Assembly (NCBI RefSeq): GCF_000755145.1
Contig: NZ_CP009228.1
Coordinates: 2,093,694-2,157,693, forward strand
Length of the DNA stretch: 64,000 nucleotides
Direction: 5' to 3'
DNA from: Treponema putidum
GTDB lineage: Bacteria; Spirochaetota; Spirochaetia; Treponematales; Treponemataceae
The notes beneath the pieces were generated by a model. It made no database searches and had not been told where the DNA came from. It was given only the letters and a program-made list of their open reading frames with translations. This document shows positions 8,557 through 18,969 of this stretch, piece after piece; within the stretch, counting starts at the first letter, position 1; each line of letters opens with the position of its first letter. Position numbers and translations under genes: made by a program.

Positions 8557-9534
8557 TTATTATCAAAAATCTTTTTTTATGAATAAAACGGTTTTTAATA
8601 ATGATCCTATAATTGGTTTAGGCGTTTTTAAAGTTGAAAAAACAAAAATAAAAAGAAAATTTTCCCGTATTCTAACACCTCATCGGGTAAAAATAAAATC
8701 GAAATTTTTGGAAAACTGTATAATGAATTTTTAGAACGCTTTAAAATGGTAAATAATTACCGTAGTAATAAAAAAACTGAAATTATTTTAATTAACGGAT
8801 TAAAGAAAACTCTTGTAAAACGCAATGTGCTTACTTACGGTTATGATTCAAAATACGGTCATAAGGACACTACAGGAACGGCATCTGGTTTGAACTCTGC
8901 CATCTTAATAGAAAAAGCAATTTGCGAACTCTTGGAAAAAAATGAACTCATGCTTATGTGGTATAAAAAATTATGCAGCCTTATAAAAATTACCCCTGCC
9001 ATAAAAGCTGTTTTACTGCAATACGGAATCAATGAAAAAAATATAAAAATATTTTATGCTCAAAATATAAGCAATATTCATACTATAATTGTTTTTATTT
9101 TGGATAATGATTTGCATATAATCGGTTCGGGTATTTCTGGCGATAAAGATGTTATGCGATCCCTTGTTTCTGCCATTGAAGAGGCTTTAATGCAAAAATG
9201 GATGGACGAGCTTTCTCCTAAGTCTATGTATCTTAAAAATAATAAAAAATTTGACGATTATTTTTTTGCTCTTTGTAATGTAAAACAAATAAGCATTGAG
9301 GATTTAAAACCTGTACAAAAAATAATAATAAATCCGCCTTTTGATGATATTGAAATAGGTTTATTAAATATTGCAGGCTGTAGAAGAGAAATTACCATAA
9401 AAGTCATATCAAAAACTATGTTTAATTGTATTCCTACAATTTCAAATATAAGGAAAAATAAAACAAGGGCTATTGCCGCTATTTACGGTATTGAAAAAGA
9501 GTTAAAAAATGCCGTAGAATGTGCTATAATATAG
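8549..9534 (+). pseudogene. YcaO-domain cyclodehydratase, first copy (frameshifted)
   Basis: YcaO enzymes use ATP to cyclise Cys/Ser/Thr to azolines. The first frame (8549-8734) and the second (open from before 8746 to 9534) join if one A is restored in the A-rich stretch 8641-8664, giving NTSSGKNKIEIFGKLYNEF and a ~328-residue protein. Visible motifs: DTTGTASGLNSA followed by ICELLEKNELM (ATP-binding ExxE helix, Arg replaced by Lys) and SLVSAIEEALMQ, which fits Sx6Ex3Q. The C-terminal Pro-rich motif of the second YcaO copy is absent here. It may be a partner subunit rather than the main catalyst. The start overlaps the previous gene by 8 bases. Confidence 0.75.
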
Positions 9535-9544
9535 GGAGTTCAAT

Positions 9545-10537
9545 ATGTACGGCTTTTCATTTAATATAGGTTCAACAGCATTTAAAAAAGATTTAAAAAA
9601 TATAACTTGTTATAAAAACCTTGATTATGCAAATATTCTCGGAAATGCTATTCGCAATACTAAATACGGTGCTGCTCTTTGTGCAATAGGGGAGACTTAC
9701 GAGAGAAATGCTTTAATTGAATATAACCATATTCAAAATAAAACAATCGATGCCTTTTCATTACTGGATAATACCGTATATAATTTCTCACTTGATGAGC
9801 TAAAACAAAAGAATATTTTTTTTGATTCTTGCGGATGTGCAGCTCATGTAAATTCAAATAGTTGTCTTGAAAATGCTTTTTTTGAATTTTTGGAAAGGCA
9901 AAGTTTTATTTTTTGGTATCTTTCAAAGGGTAAAAGTTATAAAATAGATAAAAGTATTTTACACAAATATAATAGCTATAATATTTATTTTAACAATTTT
10001 GAATGTTATGAAATAAGTTTACTTAAATCATTTTATGTTGTCTTTTTTATCGGAGAATTAAAAGGCAAAATAGCGGTTTCATTAGGTTCAGGTAAAAATC
10101 TAAACACAGCGATTATTTCAGCCTTAAATGAATTACATCAAATGTATTTTAGTCTCCTCAACAGCATAAGCATAGATGATAGTAAACCGAAAGATTATGC
10201 TGAAACCTATTTATCAATAGCACCTGAAAGAATAAAAAAAGCTTTTGACTTTATAAATGAAAATGCCGTAAATTATACTGGCCGTATCGAGAAACAATAT
10301 ATTTCTATAAATAATGAGGTAAAACTATTAAATCAAAAATATAAAATGAATCCTCTTGTGTCTTTTTTGCCTCTTAATGAAACAAAAATAAATAATATTA
10401 AGGTGTGTAAAATTTTTGATTTAAATTGGTTTCCGTCGCTTTTACCTAAGACTTTTGATAAAAAAACTTATGATTTTATAGAATCGGTTACAGGTAAAAC
10501 TTTGGATAGGCGATGCACCTATATTCCTTTTCCGTAA
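9545..10537 (+). CDS. YcaO-domain cyclodehydratase, second copy
   Basis: An intact 330-residue YcaO protein, the likely catalytic cyclodehydratase of the cluster. ATP and magnesium motifs are visible: AIGETYERNAL (Glu50, Glu53, Arg54), the TOMM-type block CGCAAHVNSNSCLENAFFEF followed by LERQ (Glu114, Glu117, Arg118), and LGSGKNLNTAIISALNELHQ, a variant of Sx6Ex3Q. It ends in YIPFP, matching the Pro-rich C terminus required for catalysis in TOMM YcaO enzymes. GGGAG precedes the ATG, 10 bases after the first YcaO gene. Similar length suggests the two arose by duplication, but they have diverged strongly. Confidence 0.85.
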   Translation: MYGFSFNIGSTAFKKDLKNITCYKNLDYANILGNAIRNTKYGAALCAIGETYERNALIEYNHIQNKTIDAFSLLDNTVYNFSLDELKQKNIFFDSCGCAAHVNSNSCLENAFFEFLERQSFIFWYLSKGKSYKIDKSILHKYNSYNIYFNNFECYEISLLKSFYVVFFIGELKGKIAVSLGSGKNLNTAIISALNELHQMYFSLLNSISIDDSKPKDYAETYLSIAPERIKKAFDFINENAVNYTGRIEKQYISINNEVKLLNQKYKMNPLVSFLPLNETKINNIKVCKIFDLNWFPSLLPKTFDKKTYDFIESVTGKTLDRRCTYIPFP

Positions 10538-10556
10538 ACTTGTAAGGAGCATTTAT

Positions 10557-12184
10557 ATGTTAAATAAAAAAAATTTAAACCGCTGGGCTGCCTCATTTAT
10601 AAAGCCGTTTTTTCCGGTCTTGTTTTTTCTCCTTTGTTTTTCGCTTATAGGTAATTATGCAACTACCTTTGAGCCTCTATTTACCGGGAAGATAATCGAT
10701 GCTTTAACCTTAAAGGATAAAGGAAGTTTTTTCTATTTTTTAAAAATCATTATTCTTTTTCAAATTGCAGGGCTTTTCTTTTCACTTTTAAGTTCTTGGT
10801 TTCAGTTTTTGCTCCACCGTAAAATGACCGTTTACACCGAAAGCCGCCTTTATTTAAACCTCTTACATTTACCGCCAAAAGGAAGTTCCGAGCAAGATTC
10901 GGGTAAACTTTTAAATCTTTTTTTATCCGATTTAGGGGTGATGACCGGTATCTATACTTCTCAAATTCCTTCTATAATGACTTCGCTTATTATGATGGGT
11001 ATAATAGGTTTTAGGCTTTTTAAAATAGATGTCTTTATTTTTTGTCTTACTCTCATAGTTTCGGTTATTCCCGTTTTTTTAGCAAAATATTTCGGAACAA
11101 AACAGGCTGTTGTAAATGAAGCACAACGAAAAAGACAGGATGAATATACTGCATATATAAATGAAACGATAAGGGGGCTGCAGGAAATTAAAAATTATTC
11201 TTCACAAAAGTTTTTTATTTATAAGTTTAAAAATATTTTAAAGTATATTTTTATACATGTAAAAGAATCTACGATTATCGGAATGCAGTCCTCTTCCGCT
11301 TCTTTTTTTACTAATTTTACTATAAATATTTCTTTATTTGCCATTATCGGTTTAACCGTTCTTGAAGGAAAGAACACCGTCGGCACTATTACCGCCGCCC
11401 TTATGTATTCTCAAAAGTTTAGAAGCCTTGTTTCTTCCTGTGCCGAAACTTATAAGGGCATTATAGTTTCCTTTGTTTCGGTGGAACGCTTAAAAAGTAT
11501 TTTTGATGAAAGACAAAATTCTTTTTCAATTATAAAGGAAGAAAAAGATACTTCAAATATAAAAAAAATCAAAATAGAAAATTTAAAGTTTGCTTATAAA
11601 AAAATAAATTTCTTTTTAAAAATCTAAATGCCGAATTTAAATTTCCCGGTCTTTATCTTATTAAGGGAGAAAACGGTTCCGGTAAAACAAGTCTTTTTAA
11701 TATTATTTCAGGGAATATTGGTTTTAAAGGTGAATCCGTATTAGAGGGGAAGATTGATTTTTTAAATGTTGACTCAAGACTTTCATATATAAGTCAAAAT
11801 CCTTTTATTTTTTCAGGGTCGATAAAAGAAAATCTATTATTCGGTAAAAAAGCCGATGGGGTTACAATAAAAGATATTTTGACAAAAACAAAACTTGATA
11901 AGGTTATAGATTCTTTGGATAAGGGGCTTGATACACAATTGGGAGGAAAAGAACATATCCTTTCGCAAGGACAAATTCAGCGTCTTGCCTTAAGCCGCTG
12001 CCTCTTGCAAAACAGTGAAGTTATTTTATTCGATGAGGTGGAAAACGCCCTCGATTCGGAAACCGATCTTGCATTAAGCTATCTTTTATCAGAGTTAAAA
12101 ACTAAAAAACTTATTTTAATGATTACGCACCGCTCTTCGTATGATAAAATAGCCGATGGGGTGTTTATTCTAGGTAAAATTTGA
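10557..12184 (+). pseudogene. ABC exporter (TMD-NBD) of the TOMM cluster, frameshifted
   Basis: A half-size exporter of about 542 residues when one A is restored in the run of seven A near 11597, which joins FAYKKNKFLFKNLN to the next frame. The N-terminal ~320 residues hold six membrane helices with the ABC_membrane fold. The nucleotide-binding domain has Walker A GENGSGKTSLF, Q-loop SYISQNPFIF, signature LSQGQIQRLALSR, Walker B VILFDEVENALD and H-loop MITHRSS. The Walker B is followed by Val-Glu-Asn rather than PTS, within family variation. By position it exports the modified peptide. No C39 peptidase domain is present, so leader cleavage would fall to the CPBP protein. Confidence 0.85.
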
Positions 12185-12320
12185 AAAGTTTATACTTTTA
12201 CAATAATGTCCTCCTCTACTTTTTTTAAAATAGGAAAATGTATAAAATTCGGGTATACTTTACAATTTCTCCTCTTTTCCTTAAAATAAGGCTGATTTTA
12301 ATCTAACTTAGGAAGACCTT

Positions 12321-15300
12321 ATGAGCACTCTTATTCACGGCTTTGAAATTATAAGCAAAAATCCCTTACCCGAATTTAATGCTATAGGTATTTATGCAAG
12401 GCATAAGAAAACGGGGCTTGAACTTTATCATATTTTAAACGATGACGATGAAAATCTTTTTTCATATAATTTTATGACGAGCTCTCCCAATTCAACGGGG
12501 GTAGCTCATATTATCGAGCACACGGTTTTATGCGGCTCTAAAAACTATCCGCTTAAAGACCCCTTTATGGTTTTGGCAAAGCAGAGCGTTAATACATTTT
12601 TAAATGCTATGACCTATCCCGATAAGACAGTTTATCCCGCAAGCTCCTTGGTTGAGGCCGATTACTTTAACCTTATGTCGGTTTACGGGGATGCAGTCTT
12701 CTTTCCCAATCTTGACGAATGGGCTTTTAAGCAGGAAGGGCACCGTTTTGAGCTGGACGAAAATGGAAAGATGAGCGTTCAGGGAGTTGTCTTAAACGAG
12801 ATGAGGGCTAATTATTCCGACTTTGACGGGGTAATGTATGATTGGGCAGCTGCTTCCATTTGTCAGGGAAGTATCTATGCTAAGGATTCGGGCGGCTCTC
12901 CCTTGGAGATTCCCGATTTAACTTATGAAGAATACAAGGCCTTTCACAAAAAATATTATCATCCCGTAAACTGCCGAATTTTTTTAATGGGAAATATTCC
13001 GACCGAAAAGCAGATGAAATTTTTAGAAGAAAAATTTCTTTCTAAGTTTGAAGCTGCCGAAAAGCCTCCCTTTGTGCCGCAGATTGAGCCATACACAGAG
13101 CCCCGTTTCTTTTCGGTACCGGCCCCCGCCGGCGGCTCTGCTCAGGCAGGTGATACTGCTTCCGCCGAGGAGATGACTAAGGATTCCGTAATGCTTAACT
13201 GGCTCCTCCCCGAAACTTCGGATACCGAAAAACTTATGCAGGCCTATCTTATAGGAGAGGTTTTAATCGGGCACAGCGGAGCATACCTAAATAGGGTCTT
13301 ATTGGAATCGGGAATAGGGGAAGACCTCTATCCTTATAACGGAATAGGAAAGAGTCTTAGAAACATTACCCTCACAATAGGAATGAAGGGAATTAAAAAG
13401 GGAACGCATGAGGATTTTAAAAAGCTGATTCTTAGTGCTCTTGAAGAGCTTTTAAAAAAAGGAATCGACCCTAAAGAGATTGAAACGGCCGTTCATTCTA
13501 TAGATTTTAGCAACAGAGAAATAAGAAGAAACTACGGGCCATTCGGTATTAACCTGATGGAGCGTGCTATGGCAGGCTGGACATACGGGGTAAGTCCCGA
13601 AAAAACTCTTCAATACACTCCTGTTTTTGAAAAGGTAAAAAAAGACCTTGCCTCCGATAAAAGGTACATCGAAAAACTGATTGAAAAGTATTTACTAAAG
13701 AATAAACATCATGCTCTTGTAAGAGTTTATCCCGATGCGGATTTTTGTAAACGCTTGGACGAAAGTCTGGAAAAAAGAGCTGAAAATTTTAATGCAGGTT
13801 TAACTGAGGATGCTCGCAGGGCCATGCTCAAAGATCAGGAGAAGATGAACGAGTTTAAACAAAAAAGCGATTCCCCTGAAATGCTTGCCCTTATTCCCCA
13901 TCTTTCAAAGAAAGACCTGCCTCCTCTTCCGCCTCCGATAGATGAAGAAATTGCCTTTATCGGAAAGGTTCCCCTTGTTATGCATGAGCAGCCTACAAAC
14001 GGGATAGGTTATTTTCAATTAGGCTTTCCTGTAGACGGTTTAAGTGAAGAAGATTATAAATATCTGCCCCTTCTTTCAAGCTGTCTTACAGGAATGGGAA
14101 CCAAAGACCTTTTATGGAGCGAGGTTTCTTCCAGGCTTGCAAATTTACTTGGAGGCTTTTCGGCAAGTGCCGGCGTTTTTACGGCAAACAAAAATCTTTC
14201 TTTATGTAAAAATGCGGATAAGATAAGGCTCTCCGATATAGCCGGAAGAGATTGGCTTTTTCTTTCGGGGAAGATACTCGGCGAATTGATTCCTGAAGCT
14301 GTCTGCTTTGTCTTGCAGTTTTTAAACGAAATTTCTTTTGACGATAAAAAACGCTTAAACGATTTGGTAACCCAGAGGAAAAACGATTTTGAAAGCCTCC
14401 TCGCCCTTGACGGAAACAGCCTAGCTCTTCTTAGGGCTGGTGCACCCCTGTCCGAAAAAAATGCACGGAGGGAGATGCTTTCGGGATTAAGTCAGCTTAA
14501 ATTTTTGAGGGAGCTTTATTTAAAAGTTAAAGAAGATAATTCTAAAAAAGCCGACTCCGAAAACGCTGATTCCGAATTGAATAAATTATCAAATAAATTA
14601 AGTGCCGTATATAAATCGATTATAAAATCAGGTTTGATTATTGAAGTTACCGGTACAAAAGAAAATCTGGCCGCTTTAAAAACAGCCTTTGAAAAAAACT
14701 TAAGAGGTTTTAAGGCTCCCGATAAAACCGATAAGATTGTCTTTGAAAATCCATTTAAATTTAGGCCTTCCGAAAAAAAGAGGTTGGAACTTATTCCGGC
14801 TTCTCTTCAAGTAGGCTTTGCAGTTTCGGTTTTTAAGGCGGCAGCTTTCGCTACAAAGGAGCAAGCCTCACAGTTAATCCTGTGTAAATGGCTTTCAAGC
14901 GGCCCGATGTGGGAAAAGATAAGAAGTATAGGAGGAGCCTACGGTGCCTTTACCGTTCCTATGTCCTTGGAAGAACTTTTAGCCTTTGTTTCCTACAGGG
15001 ATCCGAACCCGATAAATTCTCTTTCCGAATTTTTAAACTCGATAGATGAGACATTTAGCCAAGACTTTTCGGAAGAGATGATAGAAAAGCTTATTACGGG
15101 AAGATACAGCAAGGAGATTATCCCGATGACTCCTGCAGGGCGGGGAGCGGCAGCCTTTAGGGATCTTCTTTCGGGTATTTCATATTCCGAAAAAAAAGAA
15201 GTCGTTGAAAAGATGCTGGAAACTACGGCTGAGGATTTGCGTAATTGTGCAAAAAAATTATCGGTTCAACGGGATTCCCTTTCTTCCGTAGTCTTGGCTT

Positions 15301-15374
15301 CCGATTCGGCTCTTTCTCAAAAAGAAACGATAAAAGAACTTTATCCCGAGCCCCTCCTTTCGGAGAGGGTTTGA
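12321..15374 (+). CDS. M16C family zinc peptidase (presequence protease-like)
   Basis: A 1017-residue inverzincin-type metallopeptidase of the M16C group, like mitochondrial/chloroplast PreP, degrading peptides in a closed chamber. The inverted zinc motif HIIEH (residues 63-67) is followed by the conserved CGSKNYPLKDPF; the third ligand Glu lies in VLNEMR. The usual four-domain layout fits the length. A low-complexity Ala/Gly/Ser insertion lies around residues 270-285 (13120-13180, locally GC-rich). It stands alone between the TOMM cluster and ruvC. Confidence 0.9.
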   Translation: MSTLIHGFEIISKNPLPEFNAIGIYARHKKTGLELYHILNDDDENLFSYNFMTSSPNSTGVAHIIEHTVLCGSKNYPLKDPFMVLAKQSVNTFLNAMTYPDKTVYPASSLVEADYFNLMSVYGDAVFFPNLDEWAFKQEGHRFELDENGKMSVQGVVLNEMRANYSDFDGVMYDWAAASICQGSIYAKDSGGSPLEIPDLTYEEYKAFHKKYYHPVNCRIFLMGNIPTEKQMKFLEEKFLSKFEAAEKPPFVPQIEPYTEPRFFSVPAPAGGSAQAGDTASAEEMTKDSVMLNWLLPETSDTEKLMQAYLIGEVLIGHSGAYLNRVLLESGIGEDLYPYNGIGKSLRNITLTIGMKGIKKGTHEDFKKLILSALEELLKKGIDPKEIETAVHSIDFSNREIRRNYGPFGINLMERAMAGWTYGVSPEKTLQYTPVFEKVKKDLASDKRYIEKLIEKYLLKNKHHALVRVYPDADFCKRLDESLEKRAENFNAGLTEDARRAMLKDQEKMNEFKQKSDSPEMLALIPHLSKKDLPPLPPPIDEEIAFIGKVPLVMHEQPTNGIGYFQLGFPVDGLSEEDYKYLPLLSSCLTGMGTKDLLWSEVSSRLANLLGGFSASAGVFTANKNLSLCKNADKIRLSDIAGRDWLFLSGKILGELIPEAVCFVLQFLNEISFDDKKRLNDLVTQRKNDFESLLALDGNSLALLRAGAPLSEKNARREMLSGLSQLKFLRELYLKVKEDNSKKADSENADSELNKLSNKLSAVYKSIIKSGLIIEVTGTKENLAALKTAFEKNLRGFKAPDKTDKIVFENPFKFRPSEKKRLELIPASLQVGFAVSVFKAAAFATKEQASQLILCKWLSSGPMWEKIRSIGGAYGAFTVPMSLEELLAFVSYRDPNPINSLSEFLNSIDETFSQDFSEEMIEKLITGRYSKEIIPMTPAGRGAAAFRDLLSGISYSEKKEVVEKMLETTAEDLRNCAKKLSVQRDSLSSVVLASDSALSQKETIKELYPEPLLSERV

Positions 15375-15406
15375 GAAAGTCTAAACAGGGCTTTAAGGAA
15401 TTTTAA

Positions 15407-15943
15407 ATGGGTATTTTAAAAGCAGCTTCCGATAAAAAAAAATTCTGCCCCTGCGTTATAGGGATTGATCCGGGCTTGGCAAATACGGGCTATGGAATTA
15501 TAAGTTTTTCAAATAACCGCTTTGAGTGTATAGAATACGGCTCAATAAGTACCGAGCCTCATTTACTCCAAGGGGAAAGATTATTAAAAATTTTTGATAG
15601 GGTTTCGGAACTTATTGAAAAATACAGGCCTAAGGAGGCGGGAATAGAAACCTTATATTTTGCAAAAAATGCGACGAGTGCAATGTCCGTTTCGGAAGCC
15701 CGCGGAGTGGTTCTTCTGGCTTTGGCTCAAGGGGGGGTGAGGGTAGGAGAGTATGCTCCCAATTCGATAAAAAAAGCCGTAACGGGTATTGCTCAAGCTG
15801 AAAAAAGGCAGGTGCAGGAAGCCGTAAAATTGATTTTAGGTTTAAAGGAAATTCCTAGGCCTGATCATGCGGCCGATGCCTTGGCTGCTGCCATTACAAA
15901 AATAAATTTAGGAGATGTAGGGGAGGCACAAGCTTATGTTTAA
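15407..15943 (+). CDS. ruvC: Crossover junction endodeoxyribonuclease RuvC
   Basis: A 178-residue Holliday junction resolvase. Catalytic aspartate in VIGIDPGLANTGYG near residue 21, a second acidic residue in AGIETLYFAKN, and the C-terminal HAADALAAAI carrying the last acidic residue. Slightly longer than usual at the N terminus because of MGILKAASDKKK; an internal start is possible. It overlaps ruvA by 8 bases. ruvB is not in the window. Confidence 0.95.
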   Translation: MGILKAASDKKKFCPCVIGIDPGLANTGYGIISFSNNRFECIEYGSISTEPHLLQGERLLKIFDRVSELIEKYRPKEAGIETLYFAKNATSAMSVSEARGVVLLALAQGGVRVGEYAPNSIKKAVTGIAQAEKRQVQEAVKLILGLKEIPRPDHAADALAAAITKINLGDVGEAQAYV

Positions 15944-16541
15944 CAGTATCTCGGGTATTCTAAGCGGCAAAACCGCCGATTCCGTCTATGTTGAAAATTC
16001 AGGTATTGAGTGGGAAATCTTTGTTTCGGCCTTGACCCTCGATGCCTTAGGTTCTATCGGAAAAGAAGTCAAGGTTTATACATGGCTTTATCACAGAGAA
16101 GACCAGATGCGCCTCTTTGGGTTTCCCAACCAGGCAGAACGCTCCTTGTTTTTGGATCTTACAAAGGTTGAGGGGGTGGGGCCGCGTCAAGCCTTAAAGA
16201 TAATGTCGGGGCTCAATTCCTCTTCACTTGAAAAAGCCTTGGAGGAGGGTGACCTTGATACCCTCCAAAAGGCTCCCGGAGTAGGTAAAAAGACTGCTCA
16301 AAAAATGATTCTTGCCTTAAAAGGAAAACTTACCAACTTAAACGAAGTTTCCTCAAAAGGGCAAACATCCGTTTCTTCCGAATACGAAGACATCGTTACG
16401 GCCTTAACCGAAATGGGCTTTGAAAGAAAATCCGTAATAATCCAAGTCGAAAAAATAGCCGAAGAAATGAAGGCCGCAGGTTCCGATCCTCTTAAAAACG
16501 AGAAAGAACTTTTTAGACGCTCCATCGTCGCTTTGAGCTGA
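15936..16541 (+). CDS. ruvA: Holliday junction branch migration protein RuvA
   Basis: A 201-residue subunit that binds the four-way junction and loads RuvB. It has the N-terminal OB fold (residues 1-62), tandem helix-hairpin-helix motifs in KVEGVGPRQALKI and KAPGVGKKTAQKMI, and a C-terminal RuvB-binding three-helix domain (YEDIVTALTEMGF). Length is normal. It is coupled to ruvC by an 8-base overlap. Confidence 0.95.
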   Translation: MFNSISGILSGKTADSVYVENSGIEWEIFVSALTLDALGSIGKEVKVYTWLYHREDQMRLFGFPNQAERSLFLDLTKVEGVGPRQALKIMSGLNSSSLEKALEEGDLDTLQKAPGVGKKTAQKMILALKGKLTNLNEVSSKGQTSVSSEYEDIVTALTEMGFERKSVIIQVEKIAEEMKAAGSDPLKNEKELFRRSIVALS

Positions 16542-16622
16542 AAAAACAATAGTTTTATAGTGTTGCTATGGCTTTTAAAATCCTTTAATATATGATATAA
16601 TAAAATTATCTAAGGGGTTGTT

Positions 16623-17489
16623 ATGAGTACTTTAAATAGAAAATATAAAGATTCAGTATTTGTTGACCTTTTCAGTGAAGATGAAAAGGCAAAAGAAAAC
16701 TTTTTATCGCTTTATAATGCTCTACATGGTACGAAACTTAAAGATACAGAGCAGTTAAAAAACATAAGACTTGATCAGGTTCTATATATGTCATTTTATA
16801 ATGATGTGTCTTATCTTGTTGACAATAAAATCATAGTTCTTGCAGAGCCCCAATCCACTATAAACCCGAATATGCCTCTTCGTTGCCTCGAATACATCAG
16901 CCGCCTGTATGAAACTATTTTTGAATCAAAGGAAAAATATAGCCGTAAACTATTAAATATTCCACGACCTGAGTTTTATGTCTTTTACAATGGGGAAGCC
17001 CCTTTTCCATGTGATAAGACTCTTAAACTCTCAGATGCTTTTATAGAAAAAAGTGAGCATCCTAATCTTGAATTGACCGTTAAAGTAATAAATATAAATC
17101 AGCAAAATCGTCATCCTATATTGAAAAACTGCCAAGCAATGTATGAATACAGTATATTTGTGGAAACGGTAAGAAAATGGAAGGAGATAGATCCTATAGA
17201 CGGTTTTCAAAAGGCAATTGAAGAATGTATAACAAATAATATTTTGCAGGATTATTTAAAACGCAAAACGAAGGAGGTATTGAATATGTTATTAACCGAA
17301 TATGATTATGAAACAGATATAGCTGTACAGCGTGCTGAAGAGCGTGAAATAGCCTTTGCTGAAGGAATTGAACGCGGTTTTTATGAGAATAAACTTGAAA
17401 CGGCAAAGTTGTTAAAACATTTGGGAGATTCAATCCTTAAAATTACACAGGTTACAGGACTTTCTGCTGAAGAAATTGCGAACCTCTAA
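16623..17489 (+). CDS. Rpn-family recombination-promoting nuclease (PD-(D/E)XK)
   Basis: A 288-residue member of the Rpn/YhgA-like family, once labelled transposase, related to E. coli RpnA-E, which cut DNA and raise RecA-independent recombination. The nuclease core is in residues ~60-150: DVSYLVDNKIIVLAEPQST holds the Asp and the Glu-x-Gln of the PD-(D/E)XK site, and PEFYVFYNG follows. The C-terminal helices (AVQRAEEREIAF, LETAKLLKHLGDSI, VTGLSAEEIANL) recur in three other copies in the window. It has AAGGGG upstream and ends in a hairpin that overlaps its stop codon. Confidence 0.85.
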   Translation: MSTLNRKYKDSVFVDLFSEDEKAKENFLSLYNALHGTKLKDTEQLKNIRLDQVLYMSFYNDVSYLVDNKIIVLAEPQSTINPNMPLRCLEYISRLYETIFESKEKYSRKLLNIPRPEFYVFYNGEAPFPCDKTLKLSDAFIEKSEHPNLELTVKVININQQNRHPILKNCQAMYEYSIFVETVRKWKEIDPIDGFQKAIEECITNNILQDYLKRKTKEVLNMLLTEYDYETDIAVQRAEEREIAFAEGIERGFYENKLETAKLLKHLGDSILKITQVTGLSAEEIANL

Positions 17490-17511
17490 AAAATTCAGCT
17501 TTTTAGAGGTT
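17481..17511. terminator. Hairpin terminator between convergent genes
   Basis: AACCTCTAAAAA (17481-17492) pairs perfectly with TTTTTAGAGGTT (17500-17511) around a TTCAG-containing loop. It overlaps the Rpn stop codon. A-rich and T-rich arms let it work for both directions, and the minus-strand operon ends just beyond. Confidence 0.7.
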
Positions 17512-17575
17512 CAAAAGTCTATCTCTGCCATAGTTTTGATGTATGGATGTATATGTGTGCTATTTTTAAAAATAT

Positions 17576-18862
17576 TTATTCTACACTGCCCGTAATATTT
17601 ATATTTCCCAGATCGGAGCGGGCAGTAATTTTGTACGAATTTTCCGATTTTGCCTTTGCCGAGTATTTTGATATTGTTTTTAAGTTATTGACCCTAATGT
17701 TTCCCTGAGTGCCGGTAGAAGCGGATATGTCATAATTGTTTATATCGCTTTCAAGATTTATATTTATGTTTCCTCTATGTGAAACAAATGAACTATGTCC
17801 GCCGAGTTTGCCGTCAATTTGTATATTACCGCCGCAGTCTATTTTTGCATTATTATATTCACAATTTAAAGTCAAAAAATTGCCGTATTCCAAGTCCGCT
17901 GTAAAAACTTCAGTTTTAAAATTTTTACCTGTAATGTTTCCATATTCGGTTTCCAAAACACAATTTTGAATACTATTGCTTTCTTCAAGATCAATATCAA
18001 TGTTTCCATATTCACATGAAACATTCAAAGTATTTTTGACCTTGCCTTTTAGTTTAAAGTTTCCTCCGCTTTTAATTTTTATATTTTCAAAATTGCTTTT
18101 TGTTATATCGAAACTTCCGTAACCGCTTTCTCCATTAAAATCTATTGTTTGCATATCTTCAATTTCTATATTACCGTATTCGGAACTTACAAAAGATTGT
18201 TTTATTTTTGGAGAATCTTCAAGACCGATTTTAATATTTCCGTATTTGCTTTTAATTGAAAAACTTTCAGTTATTGCTGAAATAAAATTGATATTGGTGT
18301 TTGATTCAATATTCGCTTCCTTAAACCGGCATTTTTCAATATCGACATTTCCAAAATCCCCTCTTATCTTTAAATTATCCGCTTTAATATCTTCGCATTT
18401 AATATCCTTTTTGTTCTTAATAAGCATCAAATTAAAAATAAATTTTTCGGGTATAAGCATCTCAATATTTGAAATAATGAATTTATCTCTATCGTCATTA
18501 CCGGAAGATGTTATGTTCCATATATCTTTTTCATTTATTTTTAAAGTTTTATCTTTTAAATTTATGTCGATAGCATTTTCAGGTAAACCTTTTACTTTTA
18601 TTATGATTTTTTCAATTGTGGAATGTGTATAAAGATCTGCTGCAGTTAATATGTTTTCAAGTTCAAGGTTTTTTACTTCTTTTATATCGAATTCTTTTTG
18701 TATAACATGATCTTCCCATTCTTTGTTTACCTGAGTTTGAAATGTTTTATTAAAAGGTTTCTGTTTTGAAAAATCAAAATTTCCGCTGAATATTATACCT
18801 GCCAATATGCAGCATAATCCCATAAAAATTAAACACAATATCGAAAGAATTTTCTTTGACAT
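17576..18862 (-). CDS. DUF4097-type beta-repeat protein, signal-anchored
   Basis: Last gene of the minus-strand PadR operon. It has about 428 residues from the ATG at 18862, chosen because GGAGGAG lies just upstream; the frame stays open to 18904. A signal or anchor helix (LSILCLIFMGLCCILAGII) is followed by a long array of ~20-residue beta-strand repeats (patterns such as YGNIDI, YGNITG, GNINI) typical of DUF4097/adhesin-like beta-helix domains. The protein is probably outside the inner membrane. Function of this family is unknown; it is often found with DUF1700 and PadR proteins in envelope-stress-like operons. Confidence 0.75.
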   Translation of the reverse strand: MSKKILSILCLIFMGLCCILAGIIFSGNFDFSKQKPFNKTFQTQVNKEWEDHVIQKEFDIKEVKNLELENILTAADLYTHSTIEKIIIKVKGLPENAIDINLKDKTLKINEKDIWNITSSGNDDRDKFIISNIEMLIPEKFIFNLMLIKNKKDIKCEDIKADNLKIRGDFGNVDIEKCRFKEANIESNTNINFISAITESFSIKSKYGNIKIGLEDSPKIKQSFVSSEYGNIEIEDMQTIDFNGESGYGSFDITKSNFENIKIKSGGNFKLKGKVKNTLNVSCEYGNIDIDLEESNSIQNCVLETEYGNITGKNFKTEVFTADLEYGNFLTLNCEYNNAKIDCGGNIQIDGKLGGHSSFVSHRGNININLESDINNYDISASTGTQGNIRVNNLKTISKYSAKAKSENSYKITARSDLGNINITGSVE

Positions 18863-18969
18863 ACTCTCCTCCATAAATTTTTTTAAGTAGTTTTGCTTAT
18901 GCAAAACTACTTCACTTATCTATTTTTTTACCGGTTTAATCTTTAAACTCAGTTTAATCTTTAAACCGT

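Noticed and set aside
13120-13180. Horizontally acquired insertion in the M16C peptidase
   Set aside because: The short GC-rich Ala/Gly/Ser stretch lies in a region likely to be a surface loop and has no match to the repeats seen elsewhere; too little evidence to call it foreign.
16623-17489. Insertion sequence transposase
   Set aside because: The Rpn family was once labelled transposase, but there are no terminal inverted repeats or target duplications and the domain is a PD-(D/E)XK nuclease.
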